In this document: positions 18,367 through 26,668 of the stretch, in pieces | Layout of the letters: the number at the start of each line of letters is the position of its first letter | Position numbering within the stretch: the first letter of the stretch is position 1 | NCBI GenBank assembly: GCA_036273855.1 | Contig: DASUGU010000042.1 | Coordinates: forward strand, 173,050-237,049 | DNA: 64,000 nt | Direction of reading: 5' to 3' | Source: DATEPR01 sp036273855 | GTDB lineage: Bacteria > Actinomycetota > Actinomycetes > Mycobacteriales > Pseudonocardiaceae | Program-made: the position numbers and the translations under genes | Notes under the pieces: generated by a model | Seen by the model: the letters and a program-made list of their open reading frames with translations, nothing else | The model's database searches: none | What the model was told of the DNA's origin: nothing

Positions 18367-18790
18367 CGGGGTGGCCGATCTCCTGGAGGGTCCAGGTGTT
18401 GCCGTCCGGGTCGGCGAAGTCGGCGAGGCTGGCGTAGTCGCGGCGGTCGGGCGCGGCACCGGACGCCCAGTCGCCCTGCCAGTCGTCGACCGGGGACTTG
18501 TGCCGGATCGGGCTCACCTTCACCCCTCGGCCGGTGAGTTCCCGGTGCGCCGCCTCGATGTCGGTGACCGTGAGGTAGGTGGCCCGCGCCGAACCCGGTG
18601 CCGCGTCGGTGAGGCCGACGCCGAACTGGACCGAGCAGGCCGAGCCGGGCGGTGTCACCTGCACGACCCGGAAGCCGGCGTGCGGGTGGTAGTCGACGTC
18701 CAGGCCGAACCCGGCCCGCTCGGTGTAGAACGCGATGGCGGCGTCGACGTCATCGACCGCCAGCGTCACCACCTGCACCCGGTACTCCAT
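18356..18790 (-). CDS. VOC (glyoxalase/bleomycin-resistance fold) protein
   Basis: The 144-residue protein starts at ATG 18790, whose A is shared with the TGA of gcvH. It has the two beta-alpha-beta-beta-beta halves of the VOC fold: VQVVTLAVDDVDAAIAFYT at the start, and ADPDGNTWTLQEIG near the end with the metal-ligand-type Glu. A His in DYHPHAGFRV could be another ligand. Known members bind metals and act as glyoxalases, dioxygenases or drug-binding proteins. It is the last gene of the seven-gene operon and overlaps the convergent NTPase-TPR gene by 11 bp. Confidence 0.85.
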   Translation of the reverse strand: MEYRVQVVTLAVDDVDAAIAFYTERAGFGLDVDYHPHAGFRVVQVTPPGSACSVQFGVGLTDAAPGSARATYLTVTDIEAAHRELTGRGVKVSPIRHKSPVDDWQGDWASGAAPDRRDYASLADFADPDGNTWTLQEIGHPVTE

Positions 18791-19164
18791 CAGGCACCCA
18801 CCAACCGCCGGTAGTTGGCCGCGTCCAGCAGGTCCGCCGGTTCGGCCGACAGCTCGAACAGCCAGCCGTCGCCGTACGGGTCGGCGTTGACGAGCTCCGG
18901 CCGGCCGGCGAGTTCGTCGTTGCGCGCCAACACTTTTCCGGCGGCGGGCGCGATCAGGTCGTTGACGCTCTTGGTCGACTCGATGTCGCCGCACGCCTCC
19001 CCCGCCCGCACGGTCAGGCCGGGCCTGGGCAGCGTCACGGCCACGACGTCGCCCAGCGAATCCTGGGCGAAGTCGGTGACACCGACCCGTACCACGCCCG
19101 CCGTGCCGGGGCGGACCCACAGGTGATCGGGGCTGTAGCGCAGGTCGTCGGGTATGTCGGTCAT
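18790..19164 (-). CDS. gcvH: Glycine cleavage system H-like lipoyl carrier
   Basis: This 124-residue protein starts at ATG 19164. It has the full H-protein fold: RYSPDHLWVRPG at the N-terminus, VGVTDFAQDSLGDVV, the lipoylation loop GDIESTKSVNDLIAP with Lys at about residue 66, and WLFELSAEP near the end. The known H protein carries the aminomethyl group on lipoyl-lysine between GcvP, GcvT and dihydrolipoamide dehydrogenase. None of those partners is in this window. Instead it sits in an operon with a MOSC-reductase, so it may serve as a lipoyl carrier for another reaction. Its start overlaps the stop of the 51-residue ORF by ATGA. Confidence 0.9.
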   Translation of the reverse strand: MTDIPDDLRYSPDHLWVRPGTAGVVRVGVTDFAQDSLGDVVAVTLPRPGLTVRAGEACGDIESTKSVNDLIAPAAGKVLARNDELAGRPELVNADPYGDGWLFELSAEPADLLDAANYRRLVGA

Positions 19165-19316
19165 CGATTCCTCCTCCGCCGGAAGGCGGTTCGCAGCAGC
19201 GATCGCCAGAACTGGCCTGCCGTCCGGGCCTGCGCCGGTGATCGCGGCACGTAGATCGGCGGTACCGGACCGGCCGCCGGGCTGACGGCGATCGGGTCGT
19301 CGTCGGGTGTGGTCAT
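19161..19316 (-). CDS. Small 51-residue coupled protein, unknown
   Basis: A 51-codon ORF fits exactly between its neighbours. Its ATG (19316) overlaps the stop of the MOSC-reductase gene as TGATG, and its TGA overlaps the ATG of gcvH as ATGA. The sequence is Pro-rich in the first half (VSPAAGPVPPIYVPRSPAQA) and ends in a basic amphipathic helix, WRSLLRTAFRRRRNR. There is no membrane helix or cysteine. I do not recognise it. The double overlap argues that it is translated, as a coupling peptide or a small accessory subunit. The alternative is a chance frame bridging the gap. Confidence 0.55.
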   Translation of the reverse strand: MTTPDDDPIAVSPAAGPVPPIYVPRSPAQARTAGQFWRSLLRTAFRRRRNR

Positions 19317-20998
19317 CACATGTCCAGGACGACGTCGGTGTCCGGCCGGGCGCAGCAGATGAGCACCTGCCCGTCGGCGGGCGGTTCCAGTGGGTCCGGG
19401 TCGTAGGCCACCTCGCCGGACAGCAGTGGCGTGACACAGGTGTGGCACACGCCGGTCCGGCAACTCCAGCGGGCCGGCACGTCGCACGCGTCGGCCAGTT
19501 CGAGCACATTCCCCGCCGTGGCGGGGAACGGCGTGGCGATGCCACTGCGGGCGAACGTCACCAGCGGACCGGTGGCGGTCGGCCCGGGCGGCTGGTGCGG
19601 CGCCGGGCGGGCCTGGCCGACCACACCGGGGTTGATCGGCGGCAGGGCACCGAACAGTTCGGTGTGGATGTGCGCCGGGTCGAGCCCGCCCGCGGCCAGC
19701 GCGTCGCCCATGTCGGACATGAACGCGGCCGGGCCACAGACGTAGGCGGTCGCGTCGGACGGGATGGCCAGTGCGATCAGCCTGTCCTTGGTGAGCCGGC
19801 CGGAGGTGCTGCTGTAGACGATGTGCTCGCGGGCGTGCGGCAGTTCGGCGAGCAGTGTCCTGACCTCGGCGGCCAGCGGGAGTTCGGCCGGTCCCCTGGC
19901 GCCGTGGACCCACCAGACCTCGCGCTCGTCGCACCGGGCGGCCAACGCGTGCAGCATCGCCAGCACCGGCGTCAGGCCGATGCCGGCGGAGATCAGCAGC
20001 ACGGGGCCCGGCTCGTCGCCCAGCACGAAGTCGCCGCGCGGCGCCGCCACGTCGAGCACCGCGCCGGGCCGCAGCCGCGTGGTGAGCCAGCCGCTGGCGG
20101 TGCCGTGCGGTTCGTGTTTGACGCTGAGCCGGTACACGTCCGCGCCCGGTGCCGAGGACAGCGAATAGCTGCGCACCGGGGCGGGCGTGCCGGCGTCGGG
20201 CAGGCGCAACGTCAGGTACTGCCCGGGCCGGGCGGCCGGCAACGGGCTGCCGTCCTCGGCCGCCAGGTAGACCGACGTCACACTCGGGCTCTCCGGCACC
20301 ACCCGGGTCACCCGCAACGCGCGGAACCCGGTCCACGCCGGTGCCTCGGCCCTGGGCGGGTCGAGCAGGTCGCGGAACGACCCCTGCCAGCCCGGGCTCA
20401 TCGCCGGAATCCGCGTGGCGATGCGGAGTTTGGCCGGGTCACGATCGGGCAGGTAGAGCAGCGCGTCGGTGTCGGCGACGGTCAGCTCGCCCGGTCCGGT
20501 CCTGGTCCGGACGATCGCGTCGCCCGCCTGGATGCGGCCCTCGCGGATGACCCGCATGTAGAAGCCGGGACGGTGGTGGCTGACCAGCAGCGACGGCAGG
20601 TCGGGTTCGCCCAGCCGCATGCCGACGCGGTAGCAGGTGACCCTGGGCTGGGTGACCTCGAACTCGGCCTCGCCGATGCGGTACCGGTCGCCGATGCACA
20701 CCTCGTCGTCGGCCATGCCGGCCACGGTGAGGTTCTCGCCGAACATGCCGTACTCGAGGTCCCGCCCGAAGTGCCGCTGCCAGTGCCGGTAGGAGTCGAA
20801 CTGGTAGACCAGCACGGCCCGCATCTCGCCGCCGTGGCCGGCCAGGTCGCCCTGGCCGTCGCCGTCGATGTTGAGCGTGCGCACCGTCGCCGGGCCGGGC
20901 ACCGGCGCCTTCCACACCCCGGTGTGCACAGTTCTCCCTTGCCAGGACACGTCTTTCGGCATCCCGACGTTCACCGACAGCAGGGCCGCCTCGGTCAC
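19316..20998 (-). CDS. MOSC domain-FAD/NAD reductase-2Fe-2S ferredoxin fusion
   Basis: The 560-residue protein starts at GTG 20998, overlapping the DUF427 stop as GTGA. Residues about 1-225 are a YiiM-type MOSC domain (GGEMRAVLVYQFDSYRHW, MFGENLTVAGM, and VTCYRVGMRLGEP with a Cys where MOSC proteins bind molybdenum cofactor). About 235-335 is an FAD domain (VRSYSLSSAP), 340-450 an NAD domain (ISAGIGLTPVLAML), and the end a plant-type 2Fe-2S domain with CRTGVCHTC and a later Cys. Known MOSC proteins such as YiiM and YcbX reduce N-hydroxylated compounds. Here the electron chain NAD(P)H to FAD to Fe-S to Moco is on one polypeptide. Its substrate is unknown. Confidence 0.88.
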   Translation of the reverse strand: MTEAALLSVNVGMPKDVSWQGRTVHTGVWKAPVPGPATVRTLNIDGDGQGDLAGHGGEMRAVLVYQFDSYRHWQRHFGRDLEYGMFGENLTVAGMADDEVCIGDRYRIGEAEFEVTQPRVTCYRVGMRLGEPDLPSLLVSHHRPGFYMRVIREGRIQAGDAIVRTRTGPGELTVADTDALLYLPDRDPAKLRIATRIPAMSPGWQGSFRDLLDPPRAEAPAWTGFRALRVTRVVPESPSVTSVYLAAEDGSPLPAARPGQYLTLRLPDAGTPAPVRSYSLSSAPGADVYRLSVKHEPHGTASGWLTTRLRPGAVLDVAAPRGDFVLGDEPGPVLLISAGIGLTPVLAMLHALAARCDEREVWWVHGARGPAELPLAAEVRTLLAELPHAREHIVYSSTSGRLTKDRLIALAIPSDATAYVCGPAAFMSDMGDALAAGGLDPAHIHTELFGALPPINPGVVGQARPAPHQPPGPTATGPLVTFARSGIATPFPATAGNVLELADACDVPARWSCRTGVCHTCVTPLLSGEVAYDPDPLEPPADGQVLICCARPDTDVVLDM

Positions 20999-21855
20999 GA
21001 GTGCTTGAGTTCGTCGGGCGTGAGCTCGCGGTCGACGCCGTGCGGGACGACGGTCTGGCCTGGCTCCAGCCGCAGCCGCACGCCGTCCAACCGGACCTCC
21101 ACCTTGTCCGGCTCGAACGACACCATCCCGGAGATGCGCCGCACGTCGGTCCAGGCGTCCGCATAGCCCCACGCGGCGCGGGCGACGCCGCCGATGTCGT
21201 AGTAGTCGCACAAACCCTTGTAGGGGCAGAACGTCTGGCCCTCCACCGGGGTGAGGGCAGACTCGTCGACGTCGGCGCGGGGCACGTACCACCGGGGTGC
21301 GAAACCTGACTCGTACAGGGCAAGGGGCTGGGTCGTGTCGGCGACGGTCCGGCCGTCGTGGTGGACGGTGAGGTGGCGGCTGGTCCGGCGGATGTCGATG
21401 CGGTGGTAGGGATCGGCGGAGTGGCCGACGACCCGCTCGTCCTCCTCGTAGAAGGCGTCCATCGCCCGCCACGCGAACGCGACCCGCCCCTTCAGTTCGC
21501 CGGCATGGTCGGGCAGGGCGATGTGCTGGTAGGCGCCCCGGTCCTTGCTGCCGGTCCCGGCCACGACGGTGTACCACGCGGTCGTGCCGAGATCGCGGTG
21601 TGCCGTGGTGTGCTCGGCAGCGTGCAGCACGCCGTCGGCGACGTGGCCGAGCGGGAAGTAGGCCACCGGGTAGCGGCCCGGTTCGTGCAGCAGCACGACG
21701 TCCTCGCTGTCCACGATCCACTCGCCGCCGAACCGGACCCGCATCCGCCTGCGCAACGGCTCGGCATAGAGCATCCGGTCGGGCAGCGGGTCGGGAACCA
21801 GGAACCGGCCGATCGCGCCGGGCGCCAGCGGTCCCTGTTGCCAGGCGAGTCCCAT
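20995..21855 (-). CDS. Tandem DUF427-domain protein
   Basis: This 286-residue protein starts at ATG 21855, preceded by GAAAGGA. It has two copies of the DUF427 fold. The first half includes VLLHEPGRYPVAYFP. The second has ALYESGFAPRWYVPRADVD and the strongly conserved TFCPYKGLCDYYDI, and a final VRLDGVRLRLEPG strand. No catalytic role is established for DUF427, though the Cys-Pro-Tyr-Lys-Gly loop is nearly invariant as I recall it. The gene is 13 bp after the SDR gene and overlaps the MOSC-reductase gene, so the two products likely act together. Confidence 0.85.
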   Translation of the reverse strand: MGLAWQQGPLAPGAIGRFLVPDPLPDRMLYAEPLRRRMRVRFGGEWIVDSEDVVLLHEPGRYPVAYFPLGHVADGVLHAAEHTTAHRDLGTTAWYTVVAGTGSKDRGAYQHIALPDHAGELKGRVAFAWRAMDAFYEEDERVVGHSADPYHRIDIRRTSRHLTVHHDGRTVADTTQPLALYESGFAPRWYVPRADVDESALTPVEGQTFCPYKGLCDYYDIGGVARAAWGYADAWTDVRRISGMVSFEPDKVEVRLDGVRLRLEPGQTVVPHGVDRELTPDELKHS

Positions 21856-21868
21856 GGTGCAAGTCCTT

Positions 21869-22582
21869 TCAGGTGAGCGGTTCGCCGCCGTCGATGTGCA
21901 GCGTCACGCCGGTGAGGAAGGTGTTGGTCATCGCGAACAGGACGCCCTCGGCGATGTCGGCGACCGTGCCGATGCGCCGGGCCGGGTTGTGCGCGGCGAT
22001 GCCGGCGAAGTAGTCGGTCTTGCCCTGCTCGCCGAACGCGTCCCAGGCGCCGGTGTCGATCACGCCGGGCGACACGGCGTTGACCCGGATCGGTGCCAGT
22101 TCCAGGGCCAGCGAGCGGGCGAGGATGTCGGCGGCGCCGTTGGTGATGGCCACGGCGAGCGTGCCGACCGCGATCTTGGCCGCCGCCACGCCGGAGAACA
22201 GGGTGAACGACCCGCCGTGGGCGATGCGCGGCGCCAGGTGCTTGGCCAGCATGAGCGGCCCGATGACCTTGGTGTCGAAGGAGAGTCGGACGGCGTCCCG
22301 GTCCAGGTCGGCGATCCGGCCCCTGGCCCTGGCCGACGCCGTGGACACGACGTGGTCGACGGTGCCCAGCCGCTCACCGAGCGCGGCGATCGAGCCCTCG
22401 TCGGTGAGGTCGACGGACTCGGCGGTGACACCGGGCTCGCCGTCGTAGGCGGTGAGCAGCGCGTCGCGGTCCCGGCCGGCGGCGACGACCCGCGCCCCGG
22501 CGTCCCGCGCGGCGACCGTGATCGCGCGGGCGATGCCGCCGCCCCGGCCCACGACCAGCACCGTTCGGTCCTTCAACGTCAT
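21869..22582 (-). CDS. SDR-fold protein lacking the catalytic Tyr and Lys
   Basis: The protein has 237 residues, with ATG at 22582 inside an ATGA overlap with the hydrolase gene. The Rossmann loop is VVGRGGGIARAI rather than TGxxxGxG, followed by AAGRDRDAL and a short NAG-like VSTASARA. The C-terminal ALELAPIRVNAVSPGVIDTG and FLTGVTLHIDGGE are textbook SDR. Where YxxxK should stand, the sequence reads AVAITNGAADIL, so Tyr is Val and Lys is Asn, while the upstream Ser (LFSG) remains. Known SDRs use Tyr-Lys for hydride transfer, so this one may bind nucleotide without ordinary dehydrogenase chemistry. The fold call is firm and the activity doubtful. Confidence 0.88.
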   Translation of the reverse strand: MTLKDRTVLVVGRGGGIARAITVAARDAGARVVAAGRDRDALLTAYDGEPGVTAESVDLTDEGSIAALGERLGTVDHVVSTASARARGRIADLDRDAVRLSFDTKVIGPLMLAKHLAPRIAHGGSFTLFSGVAAAKIAVGTLAVAITNGAADILARSLALELAPIRVNAVSPGVIDTGAWDAFGEQGKTDYFAGIAAHNPARRIGTVADIAEGVLFAMTNTFLTGVTLHIDGGEPLT

Positions 22583-23445
22583 GCCAGTGACCTTCCCAGG
22601 AAGCTCCGGATCGTGCTGGCCGCGGCGTCGAGGTGGCTCTCCAGCAGGAAGTGGCCGCCGTCGAGCAGGCAGATCTCGGCGCCGGGCGAGTCCTGGGTGA
22701 AGGCGAGCGCGCCCTCGGCGCGGAAGATCTCGTCGTTGCGGCCCCACACGGCCAGCAGCGGCACCGCGCTGTCCCGCAGGTAGTCGTGCAGTCGCGGGTA
22801 CAGCGGCAGGTTGGTCGCGTAGTCGGCGAACAACCGCAGCTGCACCAGGTCGTTGCCCGGCCGGGACACCAGCTCGGCGTCGTGGTACCAGGTGTCCGGG
22901 CTGACCAGCGACTGGTCGGGCACGCCGTGCAGGTACTGCCAGCGGATGGCGTCCAGGGTCAGCGCCTGCCGGACGGGCGCCTCGGTGTCCGGAGTCTGGT
23001 TCTGCCAGTAGGCACGGACCGGCCGCCAGAAGTCCTCGACGAAGCCCACCTCGTAGCCGTTGCCGTTCTGGGTGATGATCGCGGCGACCGCGTCCGGTTT
23101 GGCCAGGGCGAGCCGCCAGCCCACCGGTGCGCCGTAGTCCTGGACGTACAGGGCGAACCGGGTGAGGCCGAGCTGGTCGACCAGACCGGCGGTGAGGTCG
23201 GCAAGCGCGTCGAACGTGTAGTCGAACTCGTCGACCGGCGGCGCGTCGGACAGGCCGAAGCCCAGGTGGTCCGGCGCGATGACGTGGTAGCGGTCGGCCA
23301 GCAGCGGGATCAGGTTGCGGAACATGAACGAACTCGTCGGGAACCCGTGCAGCAGCACCACGGCGGGCGCGTCGGTGGGCCCGGCCTCCCGGTAGAACAG
23401 CCGCTGTCCTCGGACGGTCGCGTAGCGGTGGTGGATCGTGGCCAT
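22579..23445 (-). CDS. Alpha/beta hydrolase, haloalkane dehalogenase/epoxide hydrolase-like
   Basis: This 288-residue protein starts at ATG 23445 and is the first gene of the seven-gene operon. The oxyanion motif HGFPTS is at 33-38, the nucleophile is an Asp in LYVQDYGAPVGW (D103), and the base is His in LLDGGHFLLE (H265). An Asp nucleophile in a VQDYG elbow marks the dehalogenase/epoxide hydrolase branch, which forms an ester intermediate that water then cleaves. A cap domain lies between (about 130-215). The promoter should be in the 89 bp shared with the divergent LAL regulator. Epoxide hydrolase is the likelier of the two activities, by inference. Confidence 0.85.
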   Translation of the reverse strand: MATIHHRYATVRGQRLFYREAGPTDAPAVVLLHGFPTSSFMFRNLIPLLADRYHVIAPDHLGFGLSDAPPVDEFDYTFDALADLTAGLVDQLGLTRFALYVQDYGAPVGWRLALAKPDAVAAIITQNGNGYEVGFVEDFWRPVRAYWQNQTPDTEAPVRQALTLDAIRWQYLHGVPDQSLVSPDTWYHDAELVSRPGNDLVQLRLFADYATNLPLYPRLHDYLRDSAVPLLAVWGRNDEIFRAEGALAFTQDSPGAEICLLDGGHFLLESHLDAAASTIRSFLGRSLA

Positions 23446-23534
23446 CGACGCAGCCTGCCGCGCGCGGCGCCGGACCGCATCCGCCAGTGGCCAGCCAGGG
23501 CGCCGGTCGACCCGCCTGCGGCTACCGTGGTCCG

Positions 23535-26306
23535 GTGCGTGTGCCCTCGGACCTGCCTGGGTGGCGGCGCGCGGCGGAGCTGGCCGGGCGCCGCGCCGAG
23601 TGCGGCGTGCTGGACCAGCTGATCGGTGCGGTGCGGGGCGGGGGCAGCCGGGCGCTGGTGCTGCACGGCGAGCCGGGCATCGGCAAGACGGCGCTGCTGG
23701 AGTACCTGGCCGCACGGTCGGTGGGCTGCCGGGTGGCGCGGGGCAGCGGCGTGCAGTCGGAGATGGAACTGGCGTTCGCCGGGCTGCACCAGCTGTGCGC
23801 GCCGATGCTGGACCGCATGGACCACCTGCCGGGTCCGCAGCGGGACGCGCTGCGCACGGCGTTCGGCGTCAGCGCCGGGCCGCCGCCGGACCGGTTCCTG
23901 GTCGGACTGGCCGTGCTGAGCCTGCTGTCCGACGTGGCCGAGCGGCAGCCGTTGATGTGCCTGGTCGACGACCAGCAGTGGCTGGACCGCGCGTCGGCGC
24001 AGATCCTGGCGTTCGTCGCGCGGCGGCTGGCCGCGGAACCGGTCGGCCTGGTGTTCGCCACCCGGGAGGTCGGCGACGACCTGGCCGGGCTGCCCGACAT
24101 GGCCGTCACCGGCCTGCGCGGCCCGGACGCTCGCGACCTGCTGGACTCGGTGCTGACCGGCCTGATCGACGCGCGGGTTCGGGACCAGATCGTCGAGGAG
24201 ACCGGCGGCAACCCGCTGGCCCTGCTCGAACTGCCGACCGGGATGAGCCCGGCGGACCTGGCCGGCGGGTTCGGCCTGCCCGGCGCGGTGACCGTGTCAC
24301 ACAGCGTCGAGGAGACGTTCGGCAGGCGGGCGGCCGCCCTGCCGGCGCCTGCCCGGCTGTTGCTGCTGGTCGCGGCCGGTGACCCGTCCGGTGATCCGGC
24401 GCTGGTGTTCCGGGCCGCCACCCTGCTCGGGGTCGGCGAGGACGGTCCCGGTCCGGCGGTGGACTCCGGTCTCGCCGAGTTCGGTACCCGCGTCCGGTTC
24501 CGGCATCCGCTGGCCCGCTCCGCCGTCTACCGGTCGGCCACCGAGCAGGAACGCCGGCGGGTGCACCGCGCGCTGGCCGACGCCACCGACCCGGGGATCG
24601 ACCCGGACCGGCGGGCCTGGCACCGGGCGCAGGCGGCGGCCGGGCCGGACGAGTACGTGGCCGCGGAACTGGAACGCTCCGCGGGCCGGGCCAGGGCACG
24701 TGGTGGACTCGCCGCCGCGGCCGCGTTCCTGCGACGTGCCGCGACCCTCACGCCCGACCCGGCCCGTCGCGCCGGACGGGCACTGGCCGCCGCGCAGGCC
24801 CAGATCCAGGCAGGCGGGTTCGACCTGGCGCTGGACCTGCTGTCCATGGCCGAGGGCGGGCCGCTGCACAACTTCGAGCAGGCGCAGGCCGATCTGCTGC
24901 GCGCCCGGCTGGCGTTCGTGACGAACCGGGGCAGCGACGCGCCGCCGTTGCTGCTCAAGGCCGCCCGGCGGCTGGACGCGATCGACGCCGGCATGTCCCG
25001 CGCCACCTACCTGGAGGCGCTGCACGCGGCGATCTTCGCCGGGCGGCTGGCCGGGCCGGGTGGCGACGTGCTCGCGGTGGCGCGGGCGGCCCGCGCGGCA
25101 CCGCAGGCACCACCGCAGGCCCGCGCGCCCGACCTGCTGCTGGACGGCACGGCGGTCGGCTTCACCGACGGGTACGTGGCGGGCGTGCCGATCCTGCGCC
25201 GGGCCCTGGCCGCGTTCGGTGTCGGCATGTCCGTCGACGAGCAGTTGCACTGGCTGTACCTGGCGTCCATCACGGCGTTGCGGATGTGGGACGACGCGGC
25301 GTGGGATGCGCTGTCCGCATCGCACGTCGAGCTGGCGCGGGCCGCGGGCGAACTCAGCGAACTCCCGCTGGCGCTCACCTCGCGTGCCTACCTGGTGCTG
25401 TTCGCCGGTGACCTGGTCGATGCGGCGGCACTGACCGACGAGGCACACGCCATCGGCGACGCGACCGGCAGCCACCTGGCGCCCTACGGTGAACTCGGCG
25501 TGGCGGCGTTCCGTGGTGTCGAGGCCGAGGCGACCACGGTGATCGCGGCCGCCACCGCCGACGTGACCCGGCGCGGCGAAGGTGTCGGGATCACGTTCGC
25601 GAACTGGGCGGAAGCGGTGCTGTACAACGGATTGGGCCGCTACCAGGAGGCACTCGCCGCCGCCCGGCGGGCGTTCGAGTACGACGCGGACCTCGGCTCG
25701 CTGGTCTGGCTGTGGCCGGAACTGGTCGAGGCGGCCGTGCGTGGCGAACGGCCCGACCTGGCCGAGGACGCGTGCTGCCGGTTCACCGAGCTGACCTCGG
25801 CGTGCGGCACCGACTGGGCGTTGGGCACGCAACTGCGGTCGCAGGCGATGCTGTCCGACGGCAAGACCGCTGAAGACCTGTACCGGGAGTCGATCGAACG
25901 GCTGGGCCGCACCCGGTTGCGCGTGCAACACGCCCGCACCCACCTGTTGTACGGGGAATGGCTGCGCAGGCAACGCAGGAACAGCGACGCCCGCGAGCAC
26001 CTGCGCACCGCCCACGGCATGCTGGAGTCGATGGGCGTCGGCGCGTTCGCCGGACGGTCCGCCCGCGAGCTGCGGGCCGCCGGTGGCACGGTCCGCAAAC
26101 GGGTCGACGCGGGCCGGTACGACGAACTCACCGCGCAGGAGACCCAGATCGCGCGGATGGCCCGCGAGGGCCTGTCCAACCCGGAGATCGCCACCCGCTT
26201 GTTCATCAGCGCCCGCACCGTGCAGTACCACCTGCGCAAGGTGTTCACCAAGCTCGGCATCACGTCCCGCGGCCAGCTCGACCAGGTGCTGCCCGGCGGC
26301 CGGTGA
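23535..26306 (+). CDS. LAL-type (MalT-like) LuxR transcriptional regulator
   Basis: I take GTG 23535 (V-R-V-P-S-D) as the start, giving 923 residues; an in-frame ATG at 23487 is possible. The N-terminal ATPase has Walker A GEPGIGKT (Lys about 51) and Walker B LMCLVDDQQWLD. A long helical repeat region follows. The last 65 residues are a LuxR HTH (LTAQETQIARMAREGLSNPEIATRLFISARTVQYHLRKVF). Known LAL regulators are large ATP-dependent activators of secondary metabolism or sugar use. Its position, divergent from the seven-gene operon, makes that operon the likely target. Confidence 0.9.
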   Translation: MRVPSDLPGWRRAAELAGRRAECGVLDQLIGAVRGGGSRALVLHGEPGIGKTALLEYLAARSVGCRVARGSGVQSEMELAFAGLHQLCAPMLDRMDHLPGPQRDALRTAFGVSAGPPPDRFLVGLAVLSLLSDVAERQPLMCLVDDQQWLDRASAQILAFVARRLAAEPVGLVFATREVGDDLAGLPDMAVTGLRGPDARDLLDSVLTGLIDARVRDQIVEETGGNPLALLELPTGMSPADLAGGFGLPGAVTVSHSVEETFGRRAAALPAPARLLLLVAAGDPSGDPALVFRAATLLGVGEDGPGPAVDSGLAEFGTRVRFRHPLARSAVYRSATEQERRRVHRALADATDPGIDPDRRAWHRAQAAAGPDEYVAAELERSAGRARARGGLAAAAAFLRRAATLTPDPARRAGRALAAAQAQIQAGGFDLALDLLSMAEGGPLHNFEQAQADLLRARLAFVTNRGSDAPPLLLKAARRLDAIDAGMSRATYLEALHAAIFAGRLAGPGGDVLAVARAARAAPQAPPQARAPDLLLDGTAVGFTDGYVAGVPILRRALAAFGVGMSVDEQLHWLYLASITALRMWDDAAWDALSASHVELARAAGELSELPLALTSRAYLVLFAGDLVDAAALTDEAHAIGDATGSHLAPYGELGVAAFRGVEAEATTVIAAATADVTRRGEGVGITFANWAEAVLYNGLGRYQEALAAARRAFEYDADLGSLVWLWPELVEAAVRGERPDLAEDACCRFTELTSACGTDWALGTQLRSQAMLSDGKTAEDLYRESIERLGRTRLRVQHARTHLLYGEWLRRQRRNSDAREHLRTAHGMLESMGVGAFAGRSARELRAAGGTVRKRVDAGRYDELTAQETQIARMAREGLSNPEIATRLFISARTVQYHLRKVFTKLGITSRGQLDQVLPGGR

Positions 26307-26327
26307 CCGCGGCTACGCTGCCGGCCC

Positions 26328-26570
26328 ATGTCGCTGAGTGACTGGCCCGGCCTGGATCCGCGGTTCCACGTAGAGCCCAGGCACCTGTTCGGGCCGTTCT
26401 ACGCGGTGCGGATCTTCGACGAGCTCAAGGGTGTCGAGGTGTTCGTCACCGGAGGCTCGTTCCTCACCGGCCGGTCCTCGGTCCGCCGCGCGGTCAAGTA
26501 CTCGACCGCCCGCTACCTTCGCCGCGACGCCACCGGCAAGCACGAGTCGGGCAGGCGACGGGGCTACTGA
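26328..26570 (+). CDS. Small hypothetical protein
   Basis: An 80-residue ORF starts at ATG 26328, 21 bp after the LAL regulator. The sequence has aromatic-rich short strands (HLFGPFYAVRIFDEL) and a basic C-terminal tail (RYLRRDATGKHESGRRRGY). It has no signal peptide, membrane helix or motif that I know. Codon use matches its neighbours. It may be co-transcribed with the regulator. I cannot assign a function. Confidence 0.5.
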   Translation: MSLSDWPGLDPRFHVEPRHLFGPFYAVRIFDELKGVEVFVTGGSFLTGRSSVRRAVKYSTARYLRRDATGKHESGRRRGY

Positions 26571-26668
26571 GCCGTCGCTACCAGATCCCGACTCGGCTGA
26601 CCCGATCGAGAAGACGGGCGCACGCCTCCCGAGCCGGATGCCACATGTCGACCACCTGGAAAGGAAGC

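Noticed and set aside
15949..18459. Long minus-strand frame opposite the NTPase-TPR gene
   Set aside because: No recognisable domain; the Walker and TPR motifs are on the plus strand.
18356..18790. Bleomycin-resistance protein
   Set aside because: Only the general VOC fold is visible; nothing in sequence or context points to drug binding.
23446..23534. Glycine riboswitch before the gcvH operon
   Set aside because: The 89-bp gap is too short and shows no tandem-aptamer pattern; gcvH is the sixth gene in the operon.
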